DNA from: an uncultured Chlorobiaceae bacterium
Lineage (GTDB): Bacteria; Bacteroidota; Chlorobiia; Chlorobiales; Chlorobiaceae
Assembly (NCBI GenBank): GCA_903994455.1
Contig: CAJEXI010000012.1
Span: 1 to 64,000 of the forward strand
DNA length: 64,000 bases
Direction: 5' to 3'
Below, piece after piece: positions 9,169-19,400 of this stretch. Numbering within the stretch: position 1 is the first letter of the stretch; every line of letters starts with the position of its first letter. A program made the translations under genes and the position numbers. The notes under the pieces were generated by a model that was not told the DNA's origin, ran no database searches, and saw only the letters and a list, made by a program, of their open reading frames with translations.

Positions 9169-10956
9169 CCTAAACTGAGCGATACTCAAAGGCAAGTACC
9201 AAAGTAAGGTCCGAAATACAGCAAAACAAAACAGAATAAAAATTTATAGCCAAAAAGCCGAAATAAACCTGATTTATACAAAAAAACGAATATCCATGAA
9301 GGTGCTGGCTGCCGATTTTTTTGATGGCAAGGCTCGGATTAGAAGAATATCTCTATAATTGGAGAAAACTCTTTTTGGACGCAGGCACCCAATACCAGAT
9401 GGCATAATGCAAATCTAATGCTGTGCAGTGTAGCTTAACACAGCATAACAGCAACGTTTGAACTGCGCTCAAAAAGTAGATCGAATTTCAATCGATGAAA
9501 GCAGGCTACCGGAACTTTCATAATGAGTTTTCTCCCATAGCGAACAATTTTTGCTGCTGTATCAATGAGTCTCCGACGAAAAGTAGTCGCATAAACTGTT
9601 GTAGCAATAACTGATGGACTTACATCTGTCTTGAAGCTTTCGAACTTATTATTGCTAATCAGCATTAAAAAATACCATGCAGCATTTGAATAAAAATTCT
9701 TGAAGGGCAACTTTTCTTCACCAAAGTCTTTTATGGCTCGGTTGGCCAATTCATCATTTCCTCGGTTGTGATAGTTTCCAAGAATATCGTGGGCTGAAAG
9801 AAGATGTTCTGCGCCAGCCTGACGAAGAAGATTGTCAATTTCACCACCTATACCAATATTAGTAATTACCGAACTATCAGTATTTATTAATCCTGGTATC
9901 ACAAATTGCCTGTCACGCAGAATGAGACGGCTGTAAATGGTACGACGAGGTATGTCCCATTTTTCTTGTTTGCACATAAACTCGGTATACTCCCATATCT
10001 CCTTTTTATCGTGAGACTTAAACTTAAACCAGCTTGTGCTCTCCGTAGCAGCTTGTTTAACTTTTTGGTAAAGTCTTCTGCCGCATTCATATCCGACATT
10101 CAAAAATTCACAGATTTTGAACAACTTTTGGTCGTAGAAACCGGAATCCATGCGAATAATTATTGGTACGTCAGCGTTATATTCTTTTCTGATTTTAGCA
10201 ACAATAGTGCATATCATTTCGCCAACGATGTGACCATGATTCGAGTGGTCTGAGCCAACTCGAAAAACGGCATCAACAAAGTACCGGCCCCAATTCATCT
10301 GTACGGGATGAAAACCCTTCACTTTCTTGTACGTTGGTTCAACACCTTCTCGTTGCAGTGCATCATCATTATTCAACACCATAGAATCAATGCCCAGTTC
10401 AATAACTGCGGGTTGGTTAATCTTTAGCGCCATAAAAAGATCTTTTGCAGCAACTGACGGAAAAGCACATCTTGATAAGGGAATGCTCCGAAAAATCGCT
10501 TGACAGCATGAGACGATGCCAGGTATTCTGGATTACAACCAATCAATGGGGCATAGCTGTTGTCTTTGATAAGCTCATCAAACGATGTAAGGTGTGGGCT
10601 GGTACCTCCATAAAAAAACACAACAATTGAATAAGCATATCAACAACAGGGACACCATTTTTGTTTTTCCGCATGAAACCGAACAGTTTTCCCATAATCA
10701 GTATGAGTTTACTGCTCCGCATATATGAGGCAAACAACAACAGCCCTGCACGATTTGGTAATGCAATCATTGGTTGGCTCAATAGAGCTGATATAAAGGT
10801 CTTTTTTGCGGCTGTTTTTTGTATCTTCTGACATAAAAGCCTCCTGATTTCTTGGTTTGTGTTACGTTACAAATGGTAATTGCTTGTTACCCATTATAAT
10901 ATAACGACTTAACCAAGAATATTGAGGCTTTTTTATGTTAAATCGCGCAGTTTAGG
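9169..10956 (-). mobile_element. IS1380-family insertion sequence, decayed
   Basis: Terminal inverted repeats CCTAAACTGAGCGAT (left, 9169) and, read inward from 10956, CCTAAACTGCGCGAT match at 14 of 15 positions and bracket a broken IS1380-type transposase. The 1788-bp length fits the family. No flanking target duplication is evident, so one flank may have been rearranged or the insertion is old. Confidence 0.75.
9435..10834 (-). pseudogene. IS1380-family transposase, at least two frameshifts
   Basis: The C-terminal 332 residues (9435-10433) carry the DDE core: LGIDSMVLNND (first Asp), IIIRMDSGFYDQKLF (second Asp) and the late HRGNDELANRAIKDFG-like segment with YHNRGNDELANRA (the Glu). The upstream frame 10424-10621 (SFDELIKDNSYAPLIG, HAVKRFFGAFPYQD) and another at 10543-10782 (NRAGLLLFASYMRSSKL) are the N-terminal part in other frames. 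At least two shifts (near 10610 and near 10430) separate them, and a third near the start is possible. The gene cannot make a full transposase unless rescued in trans. Confidence 0.85.
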
Positions 10957-11229
10957 TTGTAATCAACTTGATTTAAGCGTTAAAAATTTTTACTTTTTTT
11001 TCTGCACAAGAAAAAAACACGCCAATAGCACATTCTGCCGTAATTAATTCCCTCTTTTCCTTCCAAATAAATACGAAATTCGATGTATTCATCTTAACGC
11101 TTTCCAAGTAATTACTTATTTTGCCTGATACATCTATACTCTATGGACAGAGTATGTGGATAAAAAGATAATACAATTTGGTTTACAAGGGGACTGCAAG
11201 TAGCTATTAATTCATAAAATGTATTTAAA

Positions 11230-11823
11230 ATGAGAGTTCATGATTATGATGTGGTTGTTCCTGAAGGGAATGAGAACGCTACCGGCTATGTTGTGCTTGA
11301 GCACAATACACGATACACGATCAAATTGATGAATTTATCGTACTCGAAGGTAGATGCAGAAGTCTTTATTGATGGTAATCGTATCGGAGAATGGCGTTTA
11401 AATGGCTGGGCAAACTGTGTTATAGAGCGACCTGTTCATGATACAGGTAGATTTACTTTTTATCGTTTGGATTCTAGTGAGGCAAAAAAAATTGGTTTAA
11501 AGTCATCTTCTGAGCTTGGACTTATTAAGGTGATATTTAAACCAGAAAAAACGAGTGTATGGGATGATGGCATATATTCTGCAGCACCATTAGAGATGAG
11601 TGAAGGAGGTACAGGTTTATCGGGACATAGCGAACAAAAGTTTAATACCGTACAACCTTTGGATTCTAATCCTGAGAATTATGTTACAATATATTTAAGA
11701 CTTGCTGCACCTGAAGAGCCTGATGCAAGACCGTTGTTCCCTTTTTCTAATCCAATTCCACCACCATTAGGCGGGTTCAAACCATCTCTATCTTTAGAAG
11801 ATTGTGATAACCCGTTTGGTTAG
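11230..11823 (+). CDS. Hypothetical protein, predicted beta-rich, 197 aa
   Basis: I do not recognise the family. The N-terminal 100 residues alternate hydrophobic and polar positions like a beta-sandwich (YTIKLMNLSYSKVDAEVFID, then IGEWRLNGWANCVIERP), followed by a segment with SELGLIKVIFKPEK. The last 40 residues are proline-rich and low in predicted order (FPFSNPIPPPLGGF). There is no signal peptide or membrane helix, so it is probably cytoplasmic. The ATG at 11230 is the first in frame. It precedes the AT-rich orphan at 11968, possibly in one unit. Accessory base composition and the neighbouring IS suggest transfer. Confidence 0.5.
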   Translation: MRVHDYDVVVPEGNENATGYVVLEHNTRYTIKLMNLSYSKVDAEVFIDGNRIGEWRLNGWANCVIERPVHDTGRFTFYRLDSSEAKKIGLKSSSELGLIKVIFKPEKTSVWDDGIYSAAPLEMSEGGTGLSGHSEQKFNTVQPLDSNPENYVTIYLRLAAPEEPDARPLFPFSNPIPPPLGGFKPSLSLEDCDNPFG

Positions 11824-11967
11824 ATGTTTATTAAGTCAAAAGGAAATACTGGGTAATATGATCCAAAAACAGGAAGCTACTTATTAGTGACAGGACTTGT
11901 GAAACCAAAACCCGTAGCAAAAAACAGTAATGTAATACACCGTAACCATATAATACACAGATATATC

Positions 11968-12495
11968 ATGTTTAATCTCTTCACAAAAAAATACGAAGGG
12001 AATAAGGAAGATTGCTATTTACTCAAATCGGGTTCATTTGAACAAAAAATACTTGATGATGATAAATTAGAACTCTATAATGATTTGCTTCGTGATAACA
12101 AAACTTCTGATAATATTAAAGATGTAATTAGAGGTTTTTTTATTCCATACAAGATTAGTCTCTTAAAATTTAGTTTAAATAAGGAGTATTATGAAAATCC
12201 CCACACGGTTATTTTTTATAATAACGACAAACACATTGCGCCATCCTTAAAGAAAATAATGGAAAATCAATTTGACATTGCAATGGGATATCCAAGTTGG
12301 TTTATTATAGCTTTTCCAGATGTTGTTTTATGGGTAATGCAAGGCGATGGATTTGAGATTATTAATAAGAGATTTAAAAATTTAACAGACGATGAGATTG
12401 GTGACGGAAACCATATTCGGCCAAATTTGCTAAATGATACAATTAAATTATACCAAAGTAACACAAGCAAACCACTTGAATGTAAAAAATATTAA
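11968..12495 (+). CDS. Hypothetical protein, about 175 aa
   Basis: No family was recognised. The frame is open from 11887, but the most natural start is the ATG at 11968 (MFNLFTKKYEGN), because the preceding residues look non-coding. The protein is charged and has an aromatic-rich central part (YPSWFIIAFPDVVLWVMQGD), which could be a hydrophobic core rather than a membrane helix. It is very AT-rich like its upstream neighbour. A weak inverted repeat (TAAAGGCT / AGCCTTTA at 12516-12550) downstream may act as a terminator. Confidence 0.45.
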   Translation: MFNLFTKKYEGNKEDCYLLKSGSFEQKILDDDKLELYNDLLRDNKTSDNIKDVIRGFFIPYKISLLKFSLNKEYYENPHTVIFYNNDKHIAPSLKKIMENQFDIAMGYPSWFIIAFPDVVLWVMQGDGFEIINKRFKNLTDDEIGDGNHIRPNLLNDTIKLYQSNTSKPLECKKY

Positions 12496-12757
12496 TATGA
12501 ATAAACTTAAACCATTAAAGGCTTTAGGTGTGCGGGTATTGTAGCCTTTATTCTCTACTGCCCTATATTTGCTTCAAGGGTTTGCATAAAAAACGCATCT
12601 TATTTATTGAATTAACTACCAATAATAGAGATAGTTGCGATATTTTTTCCACCATTTAGTTATTGCTTTGATGAATAATTCAGGTTAGGCTTGAACTATT
12701 TGCCATACTGAATATTTCCTAAACTGTAAAACAATGTCGATACCGGATTGATGGGTA

Positions 12758-13186
12758 TCATTTTACGTATAGGCAATCTAATGCATTTTGAGCACCAGGA
12801 AAGTTCTGCTCAGCCGCAAGCTGAAACCATGTCGCGGCTTCGTCTTTGTTACGTGGGACGCCTTCACCGTTAGCGTACATCGAACCGAGACGATATTGAG
12901 CCTTATCAAATCCTTGTGTGGCCGCAAGGCGATACCATGTCACGGCTTTAGCGGAGTCTTTTGCGACACCTTCACCATATTCATACATCACTGCGAGATT
13001 ATTCTGAGCCACTGCTAATCCTTGATTAGCTGCAAGTTGCAACCATTTAAATGCTTCAGTGTCGTCTTTTGCGACACCTTGCCCCTTTTTATATGCGTTA
13101 CCAAGATTAAGCTGATCCGCCGCCAATCCCTTCTCAGCATTAACCCTGAGAGTTTGAATCTCATCAATGGAATATGTTTTAGACAT
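12758..13186 (-). CDS. Sel1-like repeat protein
   Basis: The 142 residues contain three to four Sel1-type repeats of 36 residues with the typical A..W...AA..G...AQ..L..MY..G.GV pattern: AFKWLQLAANQGLAVAQNNL, then AVTWYRLAATQGFDKAQYRL, then AATWFQLAAEQNFPGAQNAL. These alpha-solenoid repeats usually mediate protein-protein contacts. No signal peptide is visible, so it is probably cytoplasmic and smaller than most family members. It may be a fragment, but start (MSKTYSIDEIQTLR) and stop look natural. Its partner is unknown. Confidence 0.8.
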   Translation of the reverse strand: MSKTYSIDEIQTLRVNAEKGLAADQLNLGNAYKKGQGVAKDDTEAFKWLQLAANQGLAVAQNNLAVMYEYGEGVAKDSAKAVTWYRLAATQGFDKAQYRLGSMYANGEGVPRNKDEAATWFQLAAEQNFPGAQNALDCLYVK

Positions 13187-13579
13187 CGCAAAAAAATGTT
13201 ACTGATTGAAGCCGATCCGAACTCGCTAAACGCTTTTTCAAGTTAACTAAAAAACACCGTGTATGGTGTGCAAAACCTTATGATTTGAGGTACTCTTACT
13301 TCTACGGTTTTCTCGACTCTCGAAGCAACTGAAGCGTTTGAAGGTATTCCTCTAAAACGTGGTGAAGCTATTCTGAATTGGTCGGCTGATTGATGTTCGA
13401 GGCATGGGCAATCTGGTTGATGTTGTTGCCCATACACCGTGCCATCGTTCAACCATAACATTTTCAAGTCAAAGATGTTCACATGCTTCCTTGCCTTCGT
13501 TGACAAGCCTACCCGTAAAATACGGAAAGGCGAAAGGTTTTACTTGATTATTTTTTAAAAGAACTAAAGGAGACTTTTT
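13187..13579. other. Non-coding or decayed stretch
   Basis: No gene is supported. The frames that cross it lack family features. A plus-strand fragment reading STVFSTLEATEAFEGIPLKRG looks vaguely coding but is interrupted by stops, so it may be a remnant. The stretch ends in a good ribosome site (AAAGGAG at 13566-13572) for the truncated frame at 13580. Confidence 0.4.
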
Positions 13580-13626
13580 ATGATTCAACGCATCTTGTCA
13601 AAAACCACTATTAGCCAACGCTCATC
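13580..13626 (+). pseudogene. Truncated 5' end of a gene, possibly a DUF4143-type AAA ATPase
   Basis: A Shine-Dalgarno AAAGGAG is followed by ATG at 13580 and MIQRILSKTTISQ. That wording is like the very start of DUF4143-type AAA+ ATPases, which begin MI(K/Q)R with a short helix before the P-loop. After about 15 codons the sequence joins an unrelated minus-strand efflux-protein tail and the plus frame stops at 13657. I see the ribosome site and the joint; the family is a guess from few residues. Confidence 0.3.
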
Positions 13627-13937
13627 CTACCGCCATCCACCCCCAACCGAACGATAACGCTCAGCCGTCGCCGACAGCCGCTGACGCCGCAGATCAGCAA
13701 GCGTGAGCTCCGCAGCAAGCGCATTGCTCTGCACCTCAATCACCTCCAGATAAGTCGCCAACCCGCTTTGAAAGAGCATCCCTGCATTGGTTGACCGCTC
13801 TCTGTTTTGTGGCAACCCGCTCCTCCGCTATAGCCTCTTGCGCTTTTATCTTCTCAAACCGTACAAGAGGCATCGGAGACTTCAGCAACAGCTTTCAGCA
13901 TTGATTGCTTGAAGGTGAGTTCCGCTTGATCGCATTT
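13627..13937 (-). pseudogene. C-terminal remnant of an RND outer-membrane factor
   Basis: Read on the minus strand, the pieces DQAELTFKQSMLKAVAEVSDA, then in other frames EKIKAQEAIAEER and NAGMLFQSGLATYLEVIEVQ ... RYRSVGGGWR, reproduce the last 100 residues of the intact outer-membrane factor at 15008-16411, with substitutions and frameshifts. It is a diverged partial duplicate of that gene. It cannot be functional. Confidence 0.85.
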
Positions 13938-14093
13938 TTCTCGCTCGTAGTTTTCTTCGGGATCTAAAAATGTTTCGATTGCTTTACACATGAGCCTGTG
14001 CGGCGATCGATCGCGGATACGAACCAAAGCAGCAAGCCGTTGGCAAGTGGTGTCGTCCAACTTGACACCTTTTGTGTCTGCCCCTTGAGCCAA
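13854..14093 (-). CDS. Chimeric ribbon-helix-helix protein fused to an efflux-protein fragment
   Basis: The first 50 residues (GVKLDDTTCQRLAALVRIRD, SPHRLMCKAIETFLDPEENY) look like a CopG/ribbon-helix-helix DNA-binding domain as in antitoxins and the PutA N-terminus. At about residue 53 the sequence switches to DQAELTFKQSMLKAVAEVSDA, which comes from an outer-membrane efflux protein, and stops soon after. The open frame could make a 79-residue hybrid whose RHH part is complete. No toxin partner is adjacent. The joint marks a deletion or illegitimate recombination. Expression is uncertain. Confidence 0.55.
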   Translation of the reverse strand: MAQGADTKGVKLDDTTCQRLAALVRIRDRSPHRLMCKAIETFLDPEENYEREKCDQAELTFKQSMLKAVAEVSDASCTV

Positions 14094-14151
14094 ACTTTAT
14101 TGATGGACAATTAGCGCAATTGGTTAGAACGTTCCGCTTCACACTGAGAGG

Positions 14152-14952
14152 TCAAAACTCCTCGACATACAGCTCTCCCGGATCGTCTGGATGATGGCGT
14201 GTATAACCATAATCGTGGAGCCATTCCGACACTTGAGCAACCATCTCTGGTTTTCCACTCACAAAAAAGTGAGTTCTTTCAGGATCTGGCGTTATGTTAA
14301 ACTCATTTTGCAACACCTCATCCCTCAATAAATCCTCAATACATAATTGATAACCATCCCAGCGGTCGTCTGCATCGGTCAGCGTCGGGACATAAAAAAA
14401 GTTTGCATAAGTTTTTTCAAGAAAGGTCAACTCACTGTAATAGCCAAGATCCCAGAGATGAGCGGCACCCTGAATGACCACCATTTTACTCTCTGGTCGT
14501 TCAATAATATGTGAGCGCAGAAAACTGATATAGGGGGCAATACCGGTTCCTGTTGCAACCATGACAATATCACTGCCTTCCGGTGTTTCATCGAGACGAA
14601 AAAGTCCGCTTATCTTTGTGCCGAGATAAAGCCTGTCACCAATAGTGAGATTAAAAAGCCTTGAGGTCAACTGGCCTGATTTGACCTGTGAAATGTAAAA
14701 CTCAAGCTGTCGGGTCTCTGACTTTGCAGAAGCGATGGAGTAGGGCCTCTTGATAAGCTTGTTCGCTTCGGCAGGAGCCAACTCCGGTTCAGAGTTGGAG
14801 GAGCGCTTCTCGTAGCCATAGAGGCCAAGCAGCATATTCTGCCCTGCTTCAAACTCTGATCGAGCTTCATCAGCATTGATGGTCAAAATCATGATATCCG
14901 GAGTAATCATGACTTTACCGATAACCGTCGCATTATATTCTTGTATATTCAT
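14152..14952 (-). CDS. fpr: Ferredoxin/flavodoxin-NADP+ reductase-like flavoprotein
   Basis: The 266-residue protein has the two-domain FNR layout. The FAD-binding barrel ends in KRPYSIASAKSE (the RxYS FAD motif, about residue 68), and the NADP domain has MVATGTGIAPYISFLR and later FFVSGKPEMVAQVSEWLHDYGY near the C-terminus. It resembles the bacterial Fpr subgroup, which moves electrons between NADP(H) and ferredoxin or flavodoxin. It lies 55 bp downstream of the outer-membrane factor on the same strand, so it may be co-transcribed with the efflux genes, though a functional link is unknown. It probably has a stress or redox-balancing role; the known main GSB FNR is of thioredoxin-reductase type, so this would be a second enzyme. 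Confidence 0.8.
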   Translation of the reverse strand: MNIQEYNATVIGKVMITPDIMILTINADEARSEFEAGQNMLLGLYGYEKRSSNSEPELAPAEANKLIKRPYSIASAKSETRQLEFYISQVKSGQLTSRLFNLTIGDRLYLGTKISGLFRLDETPEGSDIVMVATGTGIAPYISFLRSHIIERPESKMVVIQGAAHLWDLGYYSELTFLEKTYANFFYVPTLTDADDRWDGYQLCIEDLLRDEVLQNEFNITPDPERTHFFVSGKPEMVAQVSEWLHDYGYTRHHPDDPGELYVEEF

Positions 14953-15007
14953 ATTTTATAAGACTTTATTACAAACTGTTGCTAATTTTTCATGTTGCCG
15001 GAGCACT

Positions 15008-16411
15008 CTAACGCCAACCACCGCCAACTGAACGATAGAGTTCTGCCATAACTGCAAGGTGCTGCCTGCGAAGATCGGCAAGAGCAAGATCTGCCGCAAG
15101 TGAATTGCCCTGTACAACGATAACTTCAAGGTAGTTCGCCATCCCGCTGTTAAAAAGCATTCCAGCATTGGTAACTGCAAGGCGTAACGTGACAGCCCGT
15201 TCCTCCGCGATAGCCTCCTGCGCCTTTATCTTCTCAAGTCGGACAAGAGCATCAGAGACCTCGGCTACCGCTTTCAGCACCGATTGCTTGAATCCAAGTT
15301 CAGCCTGATCCCGTTTAATTTTAGACTGCTCATAATTGGCTTTCAATTGCCCACGCTGAAAGAGCGGCTGAAGCAAGGAGCCCTGCAACATCCCGAACAA
15401 AGAGCCCGGCACAGTAAACCACTCACTGGCTTTAAGAGCACTCACTCCTCCCTGGGCAGTAATAACAATCGAGGGATAAAAAATTGCTCCAACTTCATTA
15501 ACATCGGCATGAGCACCCCGGACGGCAAATTCGGCAGCACGAACATCGGGGCGATTCTGAAGCATGGCTGCCGGAATCCCTGTTGAAACATTATCCGTCA
15601 CTTTGGTATGAAGCGATCGACTGCGATGAATCGGGCCCGGCATGGTACCGCAAAGCGTGCTCAACGCATTCTCCTGCAAGAGGATATTCTGCTCAATAAG
15701 AGGAATTGAACCGGCAATCGAAAGCCGCGATGCCTCCTGCTGTTTTATGGCAAGATCATTAACCTGACCTGCAGTGTACTGAAGCTGGATCATCTTCAAT
15801 GTTGTATCGGCAAGATCCAGATTTTTCTTTGACAGAGCAAGCTGTGCATCCAGCATAAGAAGATTGTAATACCCTGCCGCCACATCAGCCACCAACCGGG
15901 TACGCACAGCTTTGGCAGCCTCCCCTGTTTTCAGATATGAGGCAAGGGCTGACTGACTCCTGCTGCGAATTTTCCCCCAGATATCAAGTTCCCAGGAGGC
16001 CGAAGCTGAAGCGATATACTCCTCGGGAGTTTTTTTGACCCCGTTATCGGATGAATAGTTGCGAATACCCTGGCCGCCAAGAGTCAGGGCAGGAAGAGTT
16101 CCAAGCTTTGAAGAGTTCACTGTTTGCTGTGCATAATCGATATTTTTGAGCGCAACCTGAAGGTCAATATTGTTCGCTACGGCAGTATCAATCAGCGTCT
16201 GCAATGCCGGATCTGAAAAAAAACTCCGGTAAGGCAATTGTGCAATCACCGTATCCGCAGGAACAGCCGCTGATGATGATGCGCCTCGATAAGTGGCAGG
16301 AAAGACAATATCACGCTGCACTGAATCACGGCTGCCACTGCACCCGACCATACTGAAGCCGACAAGAAAGAACATCCCTGTCAATAAAACATCATCCCTC
16401 TTTTTTTTCAT
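15008..16411 (-). CDS. RND efflux outer-membrane lipoprotein (OprM/NodT type)
   Basis: The 467-residue protein starts with a lipoprotein signal (hydrophobic stretch then SMVGCSGS, lipobox Cys near residue 24). Two outer-membrane-efflux repeats follow: the first around LQVALKNIDYAQQTVN to SYLKTGEAAKA, the second around RPDVRAAEFAVRGAHADVNE to NYLEVIVVQGNSLAADLALADL. It forms the trimeric outer-membrane channel for the pump encoded just upstream (16-bp gap). The length is usual. A degenerate copy of its C-terminus lies 1.1 kb downstream at 13627-13937. Confidence 0.9.
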   Translation of the reverse strand: MKKKRDDVLLTGMFFLVGFSMVGCSGSRDSVQRDIVFPATYRGASSSAAVPADTVIAQLPYRSFFSDPALQTLIDTAVANNIDLQVALKNIDYAQQTVNSSKLGTLPALTLGGQGIRNYSSDNGVKKTPEEYIASASASWELDIWGKIRSRSQSALASYLKTGEAAKAVRTRLVADVAAGYYNLLMLDAQLALSKKNLDLADTTLKMIQLQYTAGQVNDLAIKQQEASRLSIAGSIPLIEQNILLQENALSTLCGTMPGPIHRSRSLHTKVTDNVSTGIPAAMLQNRPDVRAAEFAVRGAHADVNEVGAIFYPSIVITAQGGVSALKASEWFTVPGSLFGMLQGSLLQPLFQRGQLKANYEQSKIKRDQAELGFKQSVLKAVAEVSDALVRLEKIKAQEAIAEERAVTLRLAVTNAGMLFNSGMANYLEVIVVQGNSLAADLALADLRRQHLAVMAELYRSVGGGWR

Positions 16412-16427
16412 AACCTCTCTTTACACA

Positions 16428-19400
16428 TCATAATAGTTTCCGCGAGCGCACTTGTTCTTCAAGGAGCACCTCTTCAAGCAGCTCCCCTGCCTCAACAATT
16501 GGAGATGCCACTCCGGTAATTCGCTCCTGCAAATACTGGAAAGTGATAAACAGCACCGGAACAACAAAAATACCGAGCACCATACCAACCAGCATTCCGC
16601 CAATAGCCGCTGCACCAATCGAGTGGTTACCCTGAGCAGCAGGCCCGCTCACAAAGAGAAGCGGCAACAGGCCCGCTATAAAGGCAAGGGAGGTCATCAA
16701 GATAGGGCGAAGCCTTGCTTTTGCTCCTTCAATAGCCGCAGCGGAGAGCGTACTGCCGGATACCCTCCGCTGAAGGGCAAACTCGACAATCAGAATGGCA
16801 TTTTTGGCCAGAAGCCCGATCAGCATGATAACGGCAACCTGGACATAGATATTATTTTCAATACCGGCAAGCTTGATCCCGAGAAAAACGCCAAGCAGCC
16901 CTGTCGGTATCGAAAACATGACCGCCAGAGGAAGCAGATAGCTTTCGTAAAGAGCTGCCAACAGGAAGTAGACAAACAAAATCGAGAGCAGAAAAATAAA
17001 GAGCAGCCCGCCGGTTGACTCAATCTCCTCCCGGCTCTGTCCTTTCCAGTCGTAGCTGTAACCTGACGGCAACGTACTCATGGAGACCTCTTCAACCGCC
17101 TTGATTGCCTGACCGGTACTGAATCCCGGCTTGACAACCGCATTGATTGAAATCGCATTAAAGAGGTTGAAGTGGTCAACCGACTCCGTGCCGTACACCT
17201 TTTTAAGCGTGATTACCGATGAAACCGGCACCATATCACCTCTGGAGTTTTTGACAAAAACCCCGTTCAGTGACGATGGCTCCGTACGATCCAAAGGCTC
17301 TGCCTGTATCACCACACGATAATATTTGCCAAAACGGTTGAAATCCGATGCCTGCATACTGCCATAGTAAGCCTGCAAAACGGTCATGATCTCTTTGACA
17401 TTCACCCCAAGCTGGGCAGCCTTGATATTGTCCACCTCAAGCTCATACTGCGGATAGGTGGCTTTGAAGTTGGTAAAAGCAAACCCGATTTCCGGGCGCT
17501 TCATCAAGGCGTCAAGAAACCCCTTCGATATACCGCTGAACTTTTCGATCGAACCACCGCTGCGATCCTGCAGCACAAACTCAAGACCTCCGACCGTACT
17601 GAATCCCGGAACAGTAGGCTGCGCAAGGGCAAAGAATGAGCCATCCCTGTTACCCAGCTTCTTTGACATCGTGGCAAGAATCTTCTTGATATTGACTTCG
17701 GTGCCCCGATCCTGATGATCACGCAGTTGCACAAAAAGCAGGCCGGATGAGGGCGAAGAGCTTCTGGTGAGAATATTAATACCAGCGACAGCAATCACCT
17801 TGCGCACGGATGGCATGGACTGCAAGGTCGTGGTTGCGCCGTCGAGCGTCTTCTGGGTGCGCTGCAATGACGCACCTGGTGGAAGGGTAACAGAGACAAT
17901 CACAAAGCCGTTATCCTCATCAGGAATAAAACCTGTCGGCATAATTTTGAAGAGCCAGAACGAGAGCACCATCACCACGCCAAGAGCGCCAAAGGTGATA
18001 CGCTTGTTGCGGATGAGAAAAACAAGTGCGCCAAGATATTTTCGTTTCATCGCCTCAAAACTGGCGTTAAAGCTGGTAAAAAAGCGCTGTCCAAAGCCGC
18101 CAAATTTCTTGAGTTTGTGATGGTGACCAGCGCCATCTGGATCGTGCAGATTGGTCAAAAAGAGGGCGCAAAGCGCGGGGCTCAGCGTCAGGGCGTTGAC
18201 GGCTGAAATAAGAATGGCAATAGCAAGCGTAAAAGCGAACTGCCGATAAAAGACACCTGTCGAGCCTTCAAGAAAACCGACTGGCAAAAATACGGACGAC
18301 ATCACCAGCGTGATGGTGACGATGGCTTTCGTAATCTCCCGCATGGCCGAGACGGTGGCAACTTTGGCCGGATAACGCTTCTGCTCCATTTTGGCATGAA
18401 CCGCCTCAACCACCACAATCGCATCATCCACCACAATCCCTATTGCAAGCACGAGGCCGAAAAGCGTCAGGACGTTAATGGAAAAACCGAAGAGGTTCAT
18501 AAAGAAAAAGGTGCCAATAATGGCAACCGGAACGGCAATGGCGGGAATAAGCGTGGAACGTAAATCCTGCAAAAAGATAAAAACCACCAGAAAGACCAGC
18601 AGAAAAGCTTCGATAAGCGTATGAATCACCTGGGTAATGGACTCATCAACCACCTTTTTGGAGCTGTAGGGAATCGAATAGGTAATGCCTGCCGGGAAGG
18701 AGACTGATACTTTTTCGAGGGCCTTGCGAAGACCGATTTCAACCTTGTTGGCATTTGAACCCGGAGCCTGAAAAACCGCAAGAACCACGGCAGGATCGCC
18801 ATTGGCTTTGGTGTTGACTGTATAGCGGTAAGCGCCAAACTCCACGCGGGCAATATCGCCAAGCTTGAGCAGTGAGCCATCCGGATTTGAGCGAATCACC
18901 ATATTTTCATACTCGCCGGGATAGCGATTCTTCCCCTTGTACTTCATCACATATTGCAAGGCCTGGGAGCTGTTCTCTCCAAATGATCCGGGAGCTGCCT
19001 CCAGATTCTGGCTCTGAATCGCCGCAGCAACCTCCTGTGGCGTCACCTTGTAAGCGGTCATCTGCTTTGGCCTCAGCCAGATACGCATGGAATAGTCAAG
19101 GTTGCCATAGACCGATACCTGACCAACGCCCGGCACCCTCGACAAATCATCGACAATATTGATTTTGGCATAGTTCTGCAGAAAGATCGTATCGTACTGC
19201 GGAATCTTGCTTGCCAGATTAATCAGCATAATCTGGCTGTTCTGGCGCTTGACTGTCGTCACACCGATCTGGTTCACCTCGGCAGGCAAGCGGCTTGTCG
19301 CTTGCGACACACGGTTCTGCACATTCACCGCTGCCTGATCGGGGTTGGTGCCCTGCTTGAAAAAGACGGTAATGGAGAGCGAACCATCATTGGCGGAGGT

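Noticed and set aside
13243-13506. 87-codon minus-strand frame between the Sel1 gene and the scar
   Set aside because: No family resemblance, no ribosome site, and biased composition; treated as non-coding or decayed.
16452-17018. 188-codon plus-strand frame opposite acrB
   Set aside because: Antisense shadow with a skewed composition; the minus-strand gene has clear RND motifs.
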